Of a DNA stretch of 64,000 nt, positions 29,820-40,900 are shown piece by piece. How positions within the stretch are numbered: position 1 is the stretch's first letter; each line of letters starts with the position of its first letter. The stretch spans positions 15,303,501 through 15,367,500 of the forward strand of contig NC_091107.1 of assembly GCF_024713975.1 (NCBI RefSeq), written 5' to 3'. The notes below the pieces were generated by a model. That model made no database searches. It had not been told where the DNA came from and saw only the letters and a list, made by a program, of their open reading frames with translations. The stretch is from Paralichthys olivaceus (taxonomy: Eukaryota > Chordata > Actinopteri > Pleuronectiformes > Paralichthyidae). The position numbers and the translations under genes were made by a program.

Positions 29820-30377
29820 TTGGACAAGCCAACTTAAGCTTTACTGCAGCAAAGAGAGGCTGTGAAGAAGCAGTAAACACATCAGCTGGCACTTAAAGCA
29901 AACACACACTATGCATGTGTTTAGAGGCAGCTGGCTGTGCTATGGAAACCGGGGCTAATGAATAGCTTTGTAATCAACGTGTGGCTCAGTCCTGGAGGCT
30001 ACAAAAAATAAAATCTTAATATTATTATTAATCAGTCGGATGAGATGAATCTGATCTGTGACCATTTCCAAATGCAAATAAAACAAAGAATCTCTTCTAA
30101 TACCTTCAGTGGACTGATATGTCTGTGATCTGTGTGAAATGAGCAACCGTTGCTGTGCAAATGCAGAAAAACCCTTTTGACTTCCCAAGACAGCGCTGCA
30201 GTTGATGCAGCACGATGGCACACACTAAAGTAAAAATTTCAATTTGTGTCCCGTCAATCACAGTGTGCTACAAGGAATCCGTTGTGAAAAATAAGCAACA
30301 GTTATTCCTTTGGATGTAACATAAAAGCACTCATTGGCACATTTACACGTGATATTAACGGTATGAGTAAAAGTCGT

Positions 30378-33300
30378 TCAATCAAAGGTCGTCTCTGGGA
30401 GATCTGTGCAGGCCACAAGGCACCCCACATCCCTGGGCGTTCTTGTTTCACTGAGGGCGGCCATTTCATCTTTAGACACAACTGCTTTTAACTGACTCCC
30501 TGCATGACACATCCCCTCCCTATGAGCCACTGCTCTGCTTTTACCACACTGCTTGTAGGACTGCAAATTAGTGGCAGCTTTACAAAAAACCTCATCATCG
30601 TCGATATCCTCGGATAACTCCTCCACCATGTCAGGATAAACAAAGGTGCTATGAGGTAAACAGGAGTCCGATTGCAAAGGAATGTGGCACTGTCTGTTGT
30701 GCGGCTCTGTATTCTGTGACATCATATCACAGGAAACTCTGTCTGACACATTAGAGCAAAGACGCTGTACTTTACCATCAGGAAAATCACTGCTCGATAA
30801 AGAGGAAAATAGTTTATGTTTAACGTGGGCTTGACTAACGCTCTGTACTTCAGTGATTTCCCCATCTGTCAGAGGAAGGCTTAGAGCCATTTCTGACCTT
30901 TTTTGCCAAGATAAGGCCATAATGCTGCTACAGTCTTTAACATCTGATGCAGACACATGTACATTCTTTTTGTAATGTGGCAAGGAGTCTCTTTCAGGGT
31001 CCTTTTCAGTCTGCGTGCAAGAAACAATAGTGGCTCTTTCCTCTCTATATGTGTCAGGCATCTTCAACTCACGGCCCTCTGTGTCTAGAGATCTACTTTT
31101 CCTGTCTAGAGACAGTGGATTAGCCATGGACTGGCTGACTCTTGTAAGGCCTAGGTGCCGTGGGAGACTAGCAACAGCCCATGTGTTACTGATCAGGTTC
31201 TGTTCGTACAGGTCTAACATTTGATAATCGAACTCTGCAAACGCGTCTTTTTGCAGGTAGCTTTCTTCACAGTCCTGATAGGGCGATGAAATGTCCTCCT
31301 CCAGCTCCATGTGAATCTGCTCGTCGTATTCACCCTCGTTATGCATATCCACTACATCAAACGTGACTATGGTGGGTAAGGCCTCCATGTTTGGAGTGAA
31401 GGCAGCGTTCGTCTCCATATCATCCACGTTGTTGTGCAAGTTGCTCAGCATCCGAGAGTGTTTTGTGTAGTCAACGAGTGCTTGTGAGAAACACACGGTT
31501 TGCCCATCATCCAAATCGTTGTTAGAATCCAGAGACTGAGAGCTGATACTTTTGTATGGCAGAGCCACAGGCTTGTTTTCCTCAAGATGCTGCTCTTTGG
31601 GTTCACAGAATGTTTCAAAGTCGGGGTCAGACGTGCTTCCGAACGATATGCTGCTGTGCCTTTTCTCACAGTCTGTGTTGACGGATTTTGTTCTTTTTTC
31701 AGCTGAAACAAGTGTATTTCCTTTTTCATCAAACACATCCGCTTCTATATTATGCCTGCTGCCTGATGCTTGTGGTTTTGAATTCAAATTACAGTCTTTA
31801 TTCAAGCTGATTTCCTGCCGACCAACCACGTTTTGTGCCGACTCAGAGGATTTACTGCTCTCAAAAAAATGTTGAACTTCATACCGCTCAGTGCTTATTT
31901 GTAATCGATCCATGTCTGGAACCAAGGCTGAATCCGTCACATCGACTGGCTCACTTAAATACTCGCACTGTTTTGAACCGGGAAGCTTTGATTTGCTCTC
32001 ATAATGTGGACTGATGAGGCTCTCATCAGGTGCAAAGAGTTCATAGAGTGCATCTCCGCTGTAACTGTCCCTGGGTAATCTGTCTGTCTGCAGTCTGTCA
32101 GCTTTGTCTTGACCTTCCTCTGGCCCTGGGGTCGTTGAATCATAGTAGCCCTCATCACTGTTTGGAACTGATTCTTGATGCTCACTTTGAGGAGTCAACA
32201 CATCAGCAATTGAAGAAGTGTCCATGCCACTGGCTTGTTGTATGCTGTTACTGTTTAATAAATCCATATTGTGAGAACTCGTCAGCTCAGCGGTCATATC
32301 TGTGTGGTCTTCGTTGCAAGCACAGCAGATTTTTTCCAAAGCCTTATTTCCCCAGAAATCATCAAGACACTCTTCATCCAAATCTTCAGGTGAGGCCATT
32401 TCTTCACCGCCACCCTGATATGTAAGATAGCAGGAGGCCCTCTTCCCTCCATTCCGGCTCCTCTCTCCAGAAACTGTGCTTTCCGTGATGCTGTCGTCTT
32501 CCTGATCTGCAATAATGTCCCCGCAGCCTGTGAGTGAGTCAAAGCTCTTCAATGATGCTACATCTCCAAACATCTGGTTTAGCTGATCCGACGAGCCAGT
32601 GGGCGCTTCAGACTTCAACACGGGGTCAGACTTCATCTGGACTTTGAGACGAGGCGAGTTGTGTCCCAGAGAAGTCTCCTCGCAATCACTTGAAACCACA
32701 GCCATCAAATTCATCTCCTCCATTTGAACATCACACATCTGATCATCGAGCTCAGACTTTGGGCTATCTTGCTCTACACTCTTCTCTAGAGCAACCATGA
32801 CAGCACCACTACATTCAGCACCAATGGAAACGTCATGTATAACATCTGCAAAATCAGGCACATCAGGTTCAGATCCCAGGCACTCTGTGACAAACTTGGT
32901 GTTGTGCTGGACAACAGGCACCTCTGTCTTGCATTGGGGAGAAGACATTGCAATCATTTCGGTTTTATCCACGCCAGCATTTCTATGGTTTCTGTGATGC
33001 TTAAAACTGTTAAACAGACTCCTAAAACCTTTCTTCTGTCGACCGAGAGTCAGTGACTTCTGGTCAGCAGTGGGCTGGCTACATTCATTGTGACAGCAAG
33101 TGTGGAGCTCTCCTGAAGAGTCCCTCTGGCTGTGGTATACAGTGTCTCCAGCTGAGCAGTACCTTCCTCTCAGACAGTCATCGTGACAAACCTTACTCAG
33201 CCCATCATGCGTTTTACTTTTGGTGATTCCTTTCTTAGAGGAGCACTTGTTCTGATTTTTACTCCGTCCTCCAAAAAAACTTGGTAAAATACAGATATTT

Positions 33301-33488
33301 TTACGCACTCCAAAAAACGTCAGGGCAGTCCGGAATTTTCCAGGTTTTTGAGATTTCACAGCAGCATTCAGTGTGTCTGAATTAAGCTCCTCTGTGATGT
33401 CATCAAGGCTACATCGCGAAAGTGATTCGGAGACTGTAGCTAAGTCCTTGGTGTCACCAGGTAGCTCGTCTACCTTGCGAGAAGCCAT
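30378..33488 (-). CDS. amer1: APC membrane recruitment protein 1 (WTX/AMER1)
   Basis: Single uninterrupted coding exon of 1036 residues, in line with the intronless coding region of AMER1 (1135 residues in human). Identifying segments: a basic, hydrophobic N-terminal block at about 51-75 (KFRTALTFFGVRKNICILPS), part of the lysine-rich phosphoinositide-binding region; a second basic block KKGFRSLFNSFKHHRNHR at about 160; the acidic conserved CLDDFWGNKALEKICCAC; DEGYYDSTTPGPEEG; and DSYSGDALYELFAPDESL. AMER1 sits at the plasma membrane through PIP2, binds APC armadillo repeats and beta-catenin, and controls beta-catenin turnover and LRP6 phosphorylation; human loss occurs in Wilms tumour and OSCS. 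Most of the rest is predicted disordered, acidic and Ser-rich. The ATG at 33488 has a good context (GCCATGG). AMER2 and AMER3 share the N-terminal block, but length and synteny with zc3h12b favour amer1. Confidence 0.93.
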   Translation of the reverse strand: MASRKVDELPGDTKDLATVSESLSRCSLDDITEELNSDTLNAAVKSQKPGKFRTALTFFGVRKNICILPSFFGGRSKNQNKCSSKKGITKSKTHDGLSKVCHDDCLRGRYCSAGDTVYHSQRDSSGELHTCCHNECSQPTADQKSLTLGRQKKGFRSLFNSFKHHRNHRNAGVDKTEMIAMSSPQCKTEVPVVQHNTKFVTECLGSEPDVPDFADVIHDVSIGAECSGAVMVALEKSVEQDSPKSELDDQMCDVQMEEMNLMAVVSSDCEETSLGHNSPRLKVQMKSDPVLKSEAPTGSSDQLNQMFGDVASLKSFDSLTGCGDIIADQEDDSITESTVSGERSRNGGKRASCYLTYQGGGEEMASPEDLDEECLDDFWGNKALEKICCACNEDHTDMTAELTSSHNMDLLNSNSIQQASGMDTSSIADVLTPQSEHQESVPNSDEGYYDSTTPGPEEGQDKADRLQTDRLPRDSYSGDALYELFAPDESLISPHYESKSKLPGSKQCEYLSEPVDVTDSALVPDMDRLQISTERYEVQHFFESSKSSESAQNVVGRQEISLNKDCNLNSKPQASGSRHNIEADVFDEKGNTLVSAEKRTKSVNTDCEKRHSSISFGSTSDPDFETFCEPKEQHLEENKPVALPYKSISSQSLDSNNDLDDGQTVCFSQALVDYTKHSRMLSNLHNNVDDMETNAAFTPNMEALPTIVTFDVVDMHNEGEYDEQIHMELEEDISSPYQDCEESYLQKDAFAEFDYQMLDLYEQNLISNTWAVASLPRHLGLTRVSQSMANPLSLDRKSRSLDTEGRELKMPDTYREERATIVSCTQTEKDPERDSLPHYKKNVHVSASDVKDCSSIMALSWQKRSEMALSLPLTDGEITEVQSVSQAHVKHKLFSSLSSSDFPDGKVQRLCSNVSDRVSCDMMSQNTEPHNRQCHIPLQSDSCLPHSTFVYPDMVEELSEDIDDDEVFCKAATNLQSYKQCGKSRAVAHREGMCHAGSQLKAVVSKDEMAALSETRTPRDVGCLVACTDLPETTFD

Positions 33489-34983
33489 GGCTATTACTTT
33501 TAAAAAAGCAGTCCAACAGAAGGCATAGTAGCTGTATTTTCAAAATCAGCTGGTGGGATGATTGTCGTGAATTTCTCCTCCATCCGATATGAGACCTGTA
33601 TCGAGAAAAATTATACCAAATTAATCTTCTCTTAAAATTGGTTACATTCATATTATGTAAACAAAGTACAGGATCATATCGTGAATCTAACAGTGGAGTG
33701 GTATTTATGTCCAATATACCTATTAGTGTCGTCTGCATTATCGTGGCCATTAATCTATTTTACTTTTGTCATTTAAAGGTTCAGTGTGTAGAATTTTGTG
33801 ATATCTAGTGTTGAAATTGCATGTTGCAGCTGAACACCCCTCAACTCACCCTCTCCTTCCAAACATGAAAAAGAACCTGTGGTAGCTTCAGTTGTCATAA
33901 AAACTCAAAAGGTGTTTAGTTTGTCCAGTGTGGACTAATGTAAAAAACATGGTGGCCTCCGTAGAGAGGGTACCGTCGATGTAAATATAAAGTATTTAGA
34001 TATAAAGGATCTTTTCTGGGGTAAAGAAAACTACAATTCATACAATTTAGATGACACTAACTAGTGAAAACATCATGAGGATTATTCTATATTAAATTTC
34101 TGCCAATAGTTCCCTTTCACCTAAATCTTACACACTGGACCTTTAAAAGTATATTCTAACATAAAAACATATTCACAAAGTCATAATGTATTTACATTTA
34201 TTATTATGATCATCTTTTTTATTAGACATCCCACAAAGTTACTATTGACGAAAATGTGCCTCTTGGCTAACTCAGGTACAGTTACAGGTACTTAAATGTT
34301 GATGATGAACATTATTGTAATGTCCCGTTTCAAAACAAAGAAAGGAGCCTGAGTCTCTGCTTGTCATCTGGGTCATATCCACATCTGTATGGCTTGTTCT
34401 CGTTTGGTGAACACAGACCCGCACTTGACACGCCGAGTGCATTCATATTTTTATGCCTATGTTGATCTGAGTTGTCTGACTTGCTTTCTTATCTCGGTGT
34501 CTTTTTTCGTGTAAATTGTTAATTTGGTCCTTCCACAAACTGCATGTGCACATTTCCTGCCACAGCAGAACCATTACAACAGGAAACACACCAGGACACT
34601 TGCACATGCAGCTGATGAAAAGACCAAATACACAACACAATATCTATCTGCTTTGTTTTGAACATCAGTGTTTTTGTTTAATGAAAAGTTTGGCAAGTAT
34701 TTACTGCATGTTTAGACAGAATTAAACCAATGCATACAACATTAATGTTTAGCTCAACGTGCAGATGAAGGATAAAAACAAACTGAGGTCTGACCACTGA
34801 TATAAAGATATGACTATGCTACAGCTTTGCAATTAGATCTTGATCGAGGATGTTGGTTCACATTAAAATGAGTACACCTAACAAACATGAGCAGAACAAG
34901 TCTGAGACGGAAGTTTTTTTTAATCTAAAACCACAAAGAAACGGAGTCAGGTTAGCTAACCGAGCCAGAGTAAACAAACTCAC
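33489..34983 (-). other. amer1: amer1 5' UTR of exon 2 and intron 1
   Basis: A minus-strand acceptor (GATACAG) ends at 33595, leaving about 106 nt of 5' UTR before the start codon. The intron upstream runs to the donor at 34983 and contains TTAA-flanked element copy C. Nothing else is recognised. Confidence 0.55.
33773..34146 (+). mobile_element. TTAA-flanked short inverted-repeat element, copy C
   Basis: Same orientation and nearly full-length similarity to copy B. It is flanked by TTAA on both sides, and its ends are AGGTTCAGTGTGTAG and CTTACACACTGGACCT. It lies in amer1 intron 1. Confidence 0.85.
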
Positions 34984-35260
34984 CACCCACAGCTAACATC
35001 TCATAGCACCGGGCTGCTGTTGGTTTCTGCACACACAGGACCAGGCCACCTCTCGGGGTTCAGTCTTTGACTTTGTGGTGCTTCTGGGTTGCGGCTGCTG
35101 GTGGACCGGGGCCCCGGAGCAGCTCGGACCAGACACGGCTACAGTTGTTAGCTGTTAGCAGCTAATGCTCCAAACAATCACCGGGGACGTGTCCTGCAGC
35201 TTGAGGCCGAGATGTGAGTCAGTCGGATCCACAGGTTCTGGATCTATGGGTCCAGTTTAC
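34984..35260 (-). promoter_or_regulatory. amer1: amer1 non-coding first exon and promoter
   Basis: GC-rich segment with many CpG sites and a clean minus-strand donor (GTGGGTG then GTGAGTTTG). The start site is not resolved and no TATA box is evident. The flank becomes AT-rich beyond 35.4 kb. Confidence 0.5.
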
Positions 35261-35269
35261 ACACGCGTG

Positions 35270-36099
35270 TGGATTTATACATGAGATGCTCACATTAAGC
35301 GTGAAGAGTTTAAAGCCCAGTGTTTAAGAGCTGGATGATGACTTCATCTCTACACCTCCACATCTCCTCTCGGCGCACGATAGTGACGCAACATGTGTGT
35401 AGCGTGTCATTAATAAGGGATTCTTTTTTTCTCAAAAATATTACAAACATTGTCCTTCCAAATTTTATGTTGTTAACTTACTGTATTTGTGTATCATTTA
35501 GCCAAACCCCTGATATAATTATCAGTGTATTTAATAGTTTAACATTTTTAATAGAGAGAAAACTACATACTGCTACATATTTAAAAAAGCATATTTAATC
35601 TGAGAAAGTCCGACATATAATATCTAATATCATGACAAACAACATTGCATGATTTTTTTCCATAAATAAAAATGATTTTTGTAAGGTACAGCTCAGCTTT
35701 GGCGTCTGCGTATAAATCAATATTCATTTATAAATTAGTTCAGTAGTCTCACAAATAGCAGTTTGCATAGAATCATTTAACAAAAAGATGATGAGTAACT
35801 ACATCTAAATATATATTAGAAATGTGTCCTTTGTTGACATGTTTGATACAAAACTGCTCAAAATATATTTTATGAGCTTACTTTTAATTAATTTAACCAT
35901 GTTCTTCTTTTACTGTAATCTTAACATTGTTTTAATCCTTTTAAAAACCTTTTGTAGTTTGAACAACTTTTACTGTCTCAATGTATTCTATTTGGTAAGT
36001 TTCTGTTGTTCTGTTTTATTTAAAACACATTGAGCTGTATTTTATGCTATGAACAGTGCTACATATATATATATATAAAGGTAATAATCATTATTATTA
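35270..36099. other. AT-rich intergenic stretch
   Basis: No coding or RNA gene recognised. Low GC, with a TA run near 36061. Confidence 0.6.
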
Positions 36100-37293
36100 G
36101 GGCCTGAGCACTTACATGGTTTTTCCCATCTGACACCCAATTGTCCAATTGACTCGACAGTGCTCCCTAAAGTGCTGCCTCCTGCGCCACGTTTAACCAA
36201 AATGCATGAAAATCGTTGGGCGTACATATCATGCTCAGACGTACAAATTAGTCTGAGGACCCATATTAAAAACCCAACAGGAATTCAGCCATTTTATTTG
36301 AGCTTATTTTTTAATTTGTACATACGTTAAAGGTATAGTTCACTGAAAATATCACTGATTATCTACTCACCACTACACCGATGGAGGGGTGGGTGAAGTG
36401 TTTGAATAAACATGCTAAACTTTGTAGCAGCGGAGTTTGATTCAATTGAAGTAACTGGTGACCAAAACATAACATGCCTCCATACTGCACGTGTGGTGTC
36501 ATTCAATTGTCCTCAAGCCACGTCATTCATATTCGACTGTCAACTGGAAGTGGCTAAGCTAGCATGTCTTTCTGTGAATGCAGCTCGTAGGAAGATATCA
36601 GTGGACTTAAACACGGTGTAAATTACCTTGTTTCGAGTTGAATTTAAATGTCGGGGCTTGCGGACACTTGGATGACACCACATGAGCAGTTTGGAGGTAG
36701 GCTATATGTTGTTTTTTCTGTTTTATTACATCTGAAGCCTTGGTCACCAGTTACTACAATCGTATCGGACTCGGCTGCTGCAAAGTTTATTTCTGAGACT
36801 CCAGAAGTGTTTAGTGGACTCAAACACTTCACCCCCCCCCATCAGCATGGTTGTGAGTAGGTGAAGTTTCATTTTTGGGTGAACTATCCCTGTCAGCCTG
36901 TATTTAATGGTGATGACAGAAAGTGGTTGTAACGTCACTTCACATGCTCCAATCTGACTCAAACCTGACACGTATGATGAGTCACTAAGTGAACACACCC
37001 CAAGGATCGTATTTGGCAGGTGAGGCAAAATGGCTCAACAAGACCACCTACTGGAAACAGGAAGTAGTCCTTCTTGTTCAAACTTCATAGGATTTACCGG
37101 AAATTTTCACAGGTGACTCAAGACCTCATATTGGAACCGTGAGACATAATTAGCAAGCATTCTCCAGTAGCACCCGATGGATGCAGGGACACGCTCTAAC
37201 ATCCCCCCACATGGAGACCCGAGCAAGTACTTCTTAGTGGGCGTAGCAGCCTCATCGTGTTACTCCCCCACTGCCACCAGTGTGTGAGGGCCC
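36100..37293. mobile_element. degenerate GGGCC-ended DNA element, with nested insert
   Basis: Starts AGGGCCTGAGCAC and ends GTGTGAGGGCCC, forming imperfect inverted ends beside TTATTA-rich flanks. Inner words such as GCGCCACGTTTAACC, AACCCAACAGGAATTC and CCACCTACTGGAAACAGGAA are ones I recognise from a widespread fish repeat. It is interrupted by the foldback element at 36329-36891. No transposase frame is present. Confidence 0.6.
36329..36891. mobile_element. foldback element with TATAGTTCAC-type ends
   Basis: Left end AAAGGTATAGTTCACTGAAA and right end, on the opposite strand, GGGATAGTTCACCCAAAAAT, a terminal motif common in fish non-autonomous DNA elements. The arms are long inverted repeats: GAAGTGTTTGA, then GCAGC(G/C)GAGT, then GTAACTGGTGACCAA occur in the same order in both arms. 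The whole can fold on itself. Confidence 0.75.
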
Positions 37294-37916
37294 GTTAATA
37301 CCTCTAGTTATTATACACATTATTATTAAAGAACAATCTATGACAAGTATCTATGGGGTAATTGTGGACATGCAAACTTTCAAGTAAAACATGATAACAA
37401 TCAATTTGTCGATGTTGAGAAATAATCATTGAAACTCAAACTTCCAGATCTGAGAAGGTTTTAGCTCAAGATTGATCATTTTGGTTCATGATACATAAAT
37501 AAGGAGAGAAACATTAAAATAAACATTTGATCATGAAAATATTTTCTTCTTTACAGCCACAAATATACAATATATTTACAGCAAACATTTTTTTTTTTTA
37601 CAAATGAAGCAATGTGATGCCCTTTTAAAATTTTGGTAAAACCTTATGCTACAGTAAAAATGTCATGTGCATGATGATCAGGCAGCTTTTACAGTAACAA
37701 CCAACTGAGAATGAACTCAGATTTTTCAGTGCAATTTAGTGGTCTTTTTCTGCGCATCAAAGCCTCTAACCTTTCTCTATCTACTCCTGTACATTTTAAT
37801 ATCAATGCTGTTTTACAAAGTGCTTTTACAGTAAGTTGTTTTTGGTCCTCTTCACATATGTCCTCTGTGCTGGTGTTATAGGTGATCTTCTAGAGAACCC
37901 AGTGTTTTTATTTTTT
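37294..37916 (-). other. gab3: gab3 3' flank / probable 3' UTR
   Basis: AT-rich sequence directly downstream of the gab3 stop codon, with no recognised gene. The transcript end is unresolved. Confidence 0.45.
37907..37912 (-). terminator. gab3: AATAAA just past the gab3 stop
   Basis: Minus-strand AATAAA only a few nucleotides after the stop codon. Use of it would give an almost absent 3' UTR, so it may be fortuitous. Confidence 0.25.
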
Positions 37917-40900
37917 CTACAATGTATGTTCCATTGATGTCTTTGACTGCCGGACATCTTTCCACTCCATTTTGGTGTTTTGCAGTGCCTGGGTCTTCTT
38001 TTCATCCACCTGGACGTAATCCACTCTGTGGTCATCGGACAAAAAAGGCTTCTGCTCGACATACAGAGGGAGAAAGATCAGAAGAGATCTTGATTTACAA
38101 ACCTTAGATCAGGCATTTCTCACTGTAATGTTGTACACAATAAAAAATTATTAACTGCCACAAAAGTAGGATGGTTGCATCCACATGACATCACGTGTAT
38201 TGTAGATCATTTTCAGAATAGAATAGAAATTGTTTTAGAATAAGGACTGATTTGAAGAGTTTAATAGATGTGGGTCAGTGGATTTAATATTGCCTTGTGA
38301 TTATAATGTTATAATTCTACTGAGTATGGTCTGGTTTTATTTTTACAATGTTAAAGATCATTAATCTGTGGTTATAGCTGCTCTCTCTCACCACCTCAGA
38401 CAGTGATTCCCTCTGTTTGACACCCTGTGCATAAAACAATAGCTTGTAGTAATTAGCTGGTGTGGGTTGAGAAAAAAATCTGCTGGTGTCTTCAGAGGCT
38501 CCATATGCAAAATGGTGCGGAACCAAAAGTTAATTTCTGTTATTTATCTGAACGTAACAAACCTTCTGTACTGGAGAGGGGGATGCAGAATTGAAATCCA
38601 GGGACAAATAGTCAAGGTTGGATTTTCTCGCCCAGGGTTGAACAGCTCCATCGCAGGTGATCCTTGACTCCTGTCAGAGAAAGAAACAGATGAAGATCTG
38701 ACTAAATGATTACTGGTTCCAGAAAGCTGGGTCTGAGATACTTGCAATTCTAAAAGAACCTCAGTACATTAACATAACATAATACATTTGAGCTGTTACA
38801 AAGCTGGCAGTACCTCATCACTGTCTGAACAAATGCTGGCCCTAAACTGTTGAGGAAACTAGTTGGAGGAGAGTCTAGCTCGATGACACATGACTAATGT
38901 GCTTTTCCTCAAACTTTATTCCAGGAAATTGCCTCAAATATGCAACATTATCAAGACGAGCCTTGTACAACTTCACACTGTTACAAATGCTCACAGCCTG
39001 GAGGGTCTTCACTGTGACTGTAGCTTGCTGATCAGAAAACTTTAGCAAGTCTTAACTACGCCCCTGGCACATTCTCCACTCACTGAGCATCCCACAATTA
39101 TAAGAATTATGTTGATATTATATAAGTACTCTACATAGATTTCCATAGAGTTTAAAGTCCAATGTTTTCCTTTTTTTAATTCTGAGGCTTAGTTATAATT
39201 AAATCCAGCTAGTTTTCATGAAGGTCAGATCAGTTAATGTTACATCACTTTCATCTTTCTGGTGCATTTAGTTAAACAGAAAAAACGACTTAATTACTCC
39301 TAATTCTTAACAATGTACAATAAAGGCCTCTTTTAATCTCTGGTAGAGAGAGGTTGATGGCATTATTAAAATTGCATGATAAAGTCTTTACACAACATAA
39401 ACTGGCTTTTGTTGGGAATGTTGTGTGTATTGTGTAAAATCTGTTTTCAGCAGTGGGAATAGAAATGTTACCATTGTGTCTCCATCTCTCGGACTGTCTC
39501 CATTCTCAAGTTTTCTGTCAAGAAGTAAACAGTTCACTGAAAAGCTGCAAGTGCACAAAAAACAGAGATTTAAGGTCAGATTAGCATCCAGTAATAAAGA
39601 AGCTTTCGAGAAACATTATCTTTGTGCTGAGTAAGCATATTTACATATAACCAAGGTAAGTTATATTTGATTTTTTATGAGGAAAAGGTATTAATTAAGT
39701 CTCATTGTCAGCAAATCAACACTGGAACCAGCTATTACTCCCAGCTGGTAATTTACTGCAGGAATGGTCTGTAGACAACATCTAAATCTCATTTCACTAG
39801 TTTTAATGCTTGTTAACACAGCATTAAAAGTGTCTTTATTTTTTGTTTGTATCAGTTGAAGATGTGATGTTAGTTTCAATCACATCTATATGCTCTAAAA
39901 GAAGGAAAGGGTTTATTTGCAATTTTAACATGCTCATTTCTTTATTTATCATGTGAAGGTATTGCATAAGAGGAAAAGACTCTTTGGAAAAAGGTTTCCT
40001 CTCACCATGTTCCAGTTGTCATTCTGCTCAGAGGAAGATGAGTGGGACATTCTGTGATTGTAGAAAGGCCTCTCAGGTCAAGAGGTGGGGGACGAGCTGT
40101 GAACAAATAAAGTTATTAAATTGATTATAATTGTCTGACGTGCCACAGGAAGAAGTGTTTTCGACGAGTAAACATGATCATGAGAAAATAGGTCTGCATA
40201 TCTGATGTCTGCATGAATCCTGTTCTGACTTTCTCCATAAATTAGTATGGGACAGTGTTGGAGCTTGTGCACATGAATCAAAACTATCATAACTTTTAGT
40301 CATTTTCTACATGGGCAGACCCTGTTTAACATTTATCAAACACTACACATATCATTAAGACTTAAAATAATCACTCAGCTTTCACAAAATACAAAAAATG
40401 TAAGAAACAGGAACTTATTGTGGCTCTCACCTCTTCTCAAACGAGGCTTGAGGTGTCGGTGAATGGGAGGTGGTGTGAGATCTCCTGGTGGACAAATAAG
40501 TGAGCCGACAGTTGCGGAAGACTCAACACTGCAGTTTGTGTTGAGGAAGCTGAACGTCCTTGGGCTCATGGGGATGTAACCATCACATTCAACGGTGGGA
40601 GGAGGAGAAGTCATGGGAACATATGACTCATCCCGGTAACTTTGAACTTGTGTGTTGTTTGAACAAGGCTGCCGAAAGACAAAGGAGCAGGATATCAGAC
40701 AAGTGTTGCAAAGTGGAACATTTACTAATTGTTATATGAAAATAGATATTTTGTAATTTTCATTTTACATCTATAAAGAAATTCTTTAAAAGTTTACATT
40801 TTAATTTCTTAATTTCAATTGGAGCCTTCCAATTGGGGCAGTCTAGTTGTGCCTCTGTGACGCTGTGTATTGCCACTGAATTGAGACACAGCTATAGATT

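Larger units (their letters stand above)
26580..30377. other. region between zc3h12b promoter and amer1 stop
   Basis: No protein gene recognised. It holds a hAT-type element (28.8-29.6 kb) and a short dispersed-repeat fragment (28.5 kb). The part nearest 30.4 kb is presumably the amer1 3' UTR. Confidence 0.55.
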
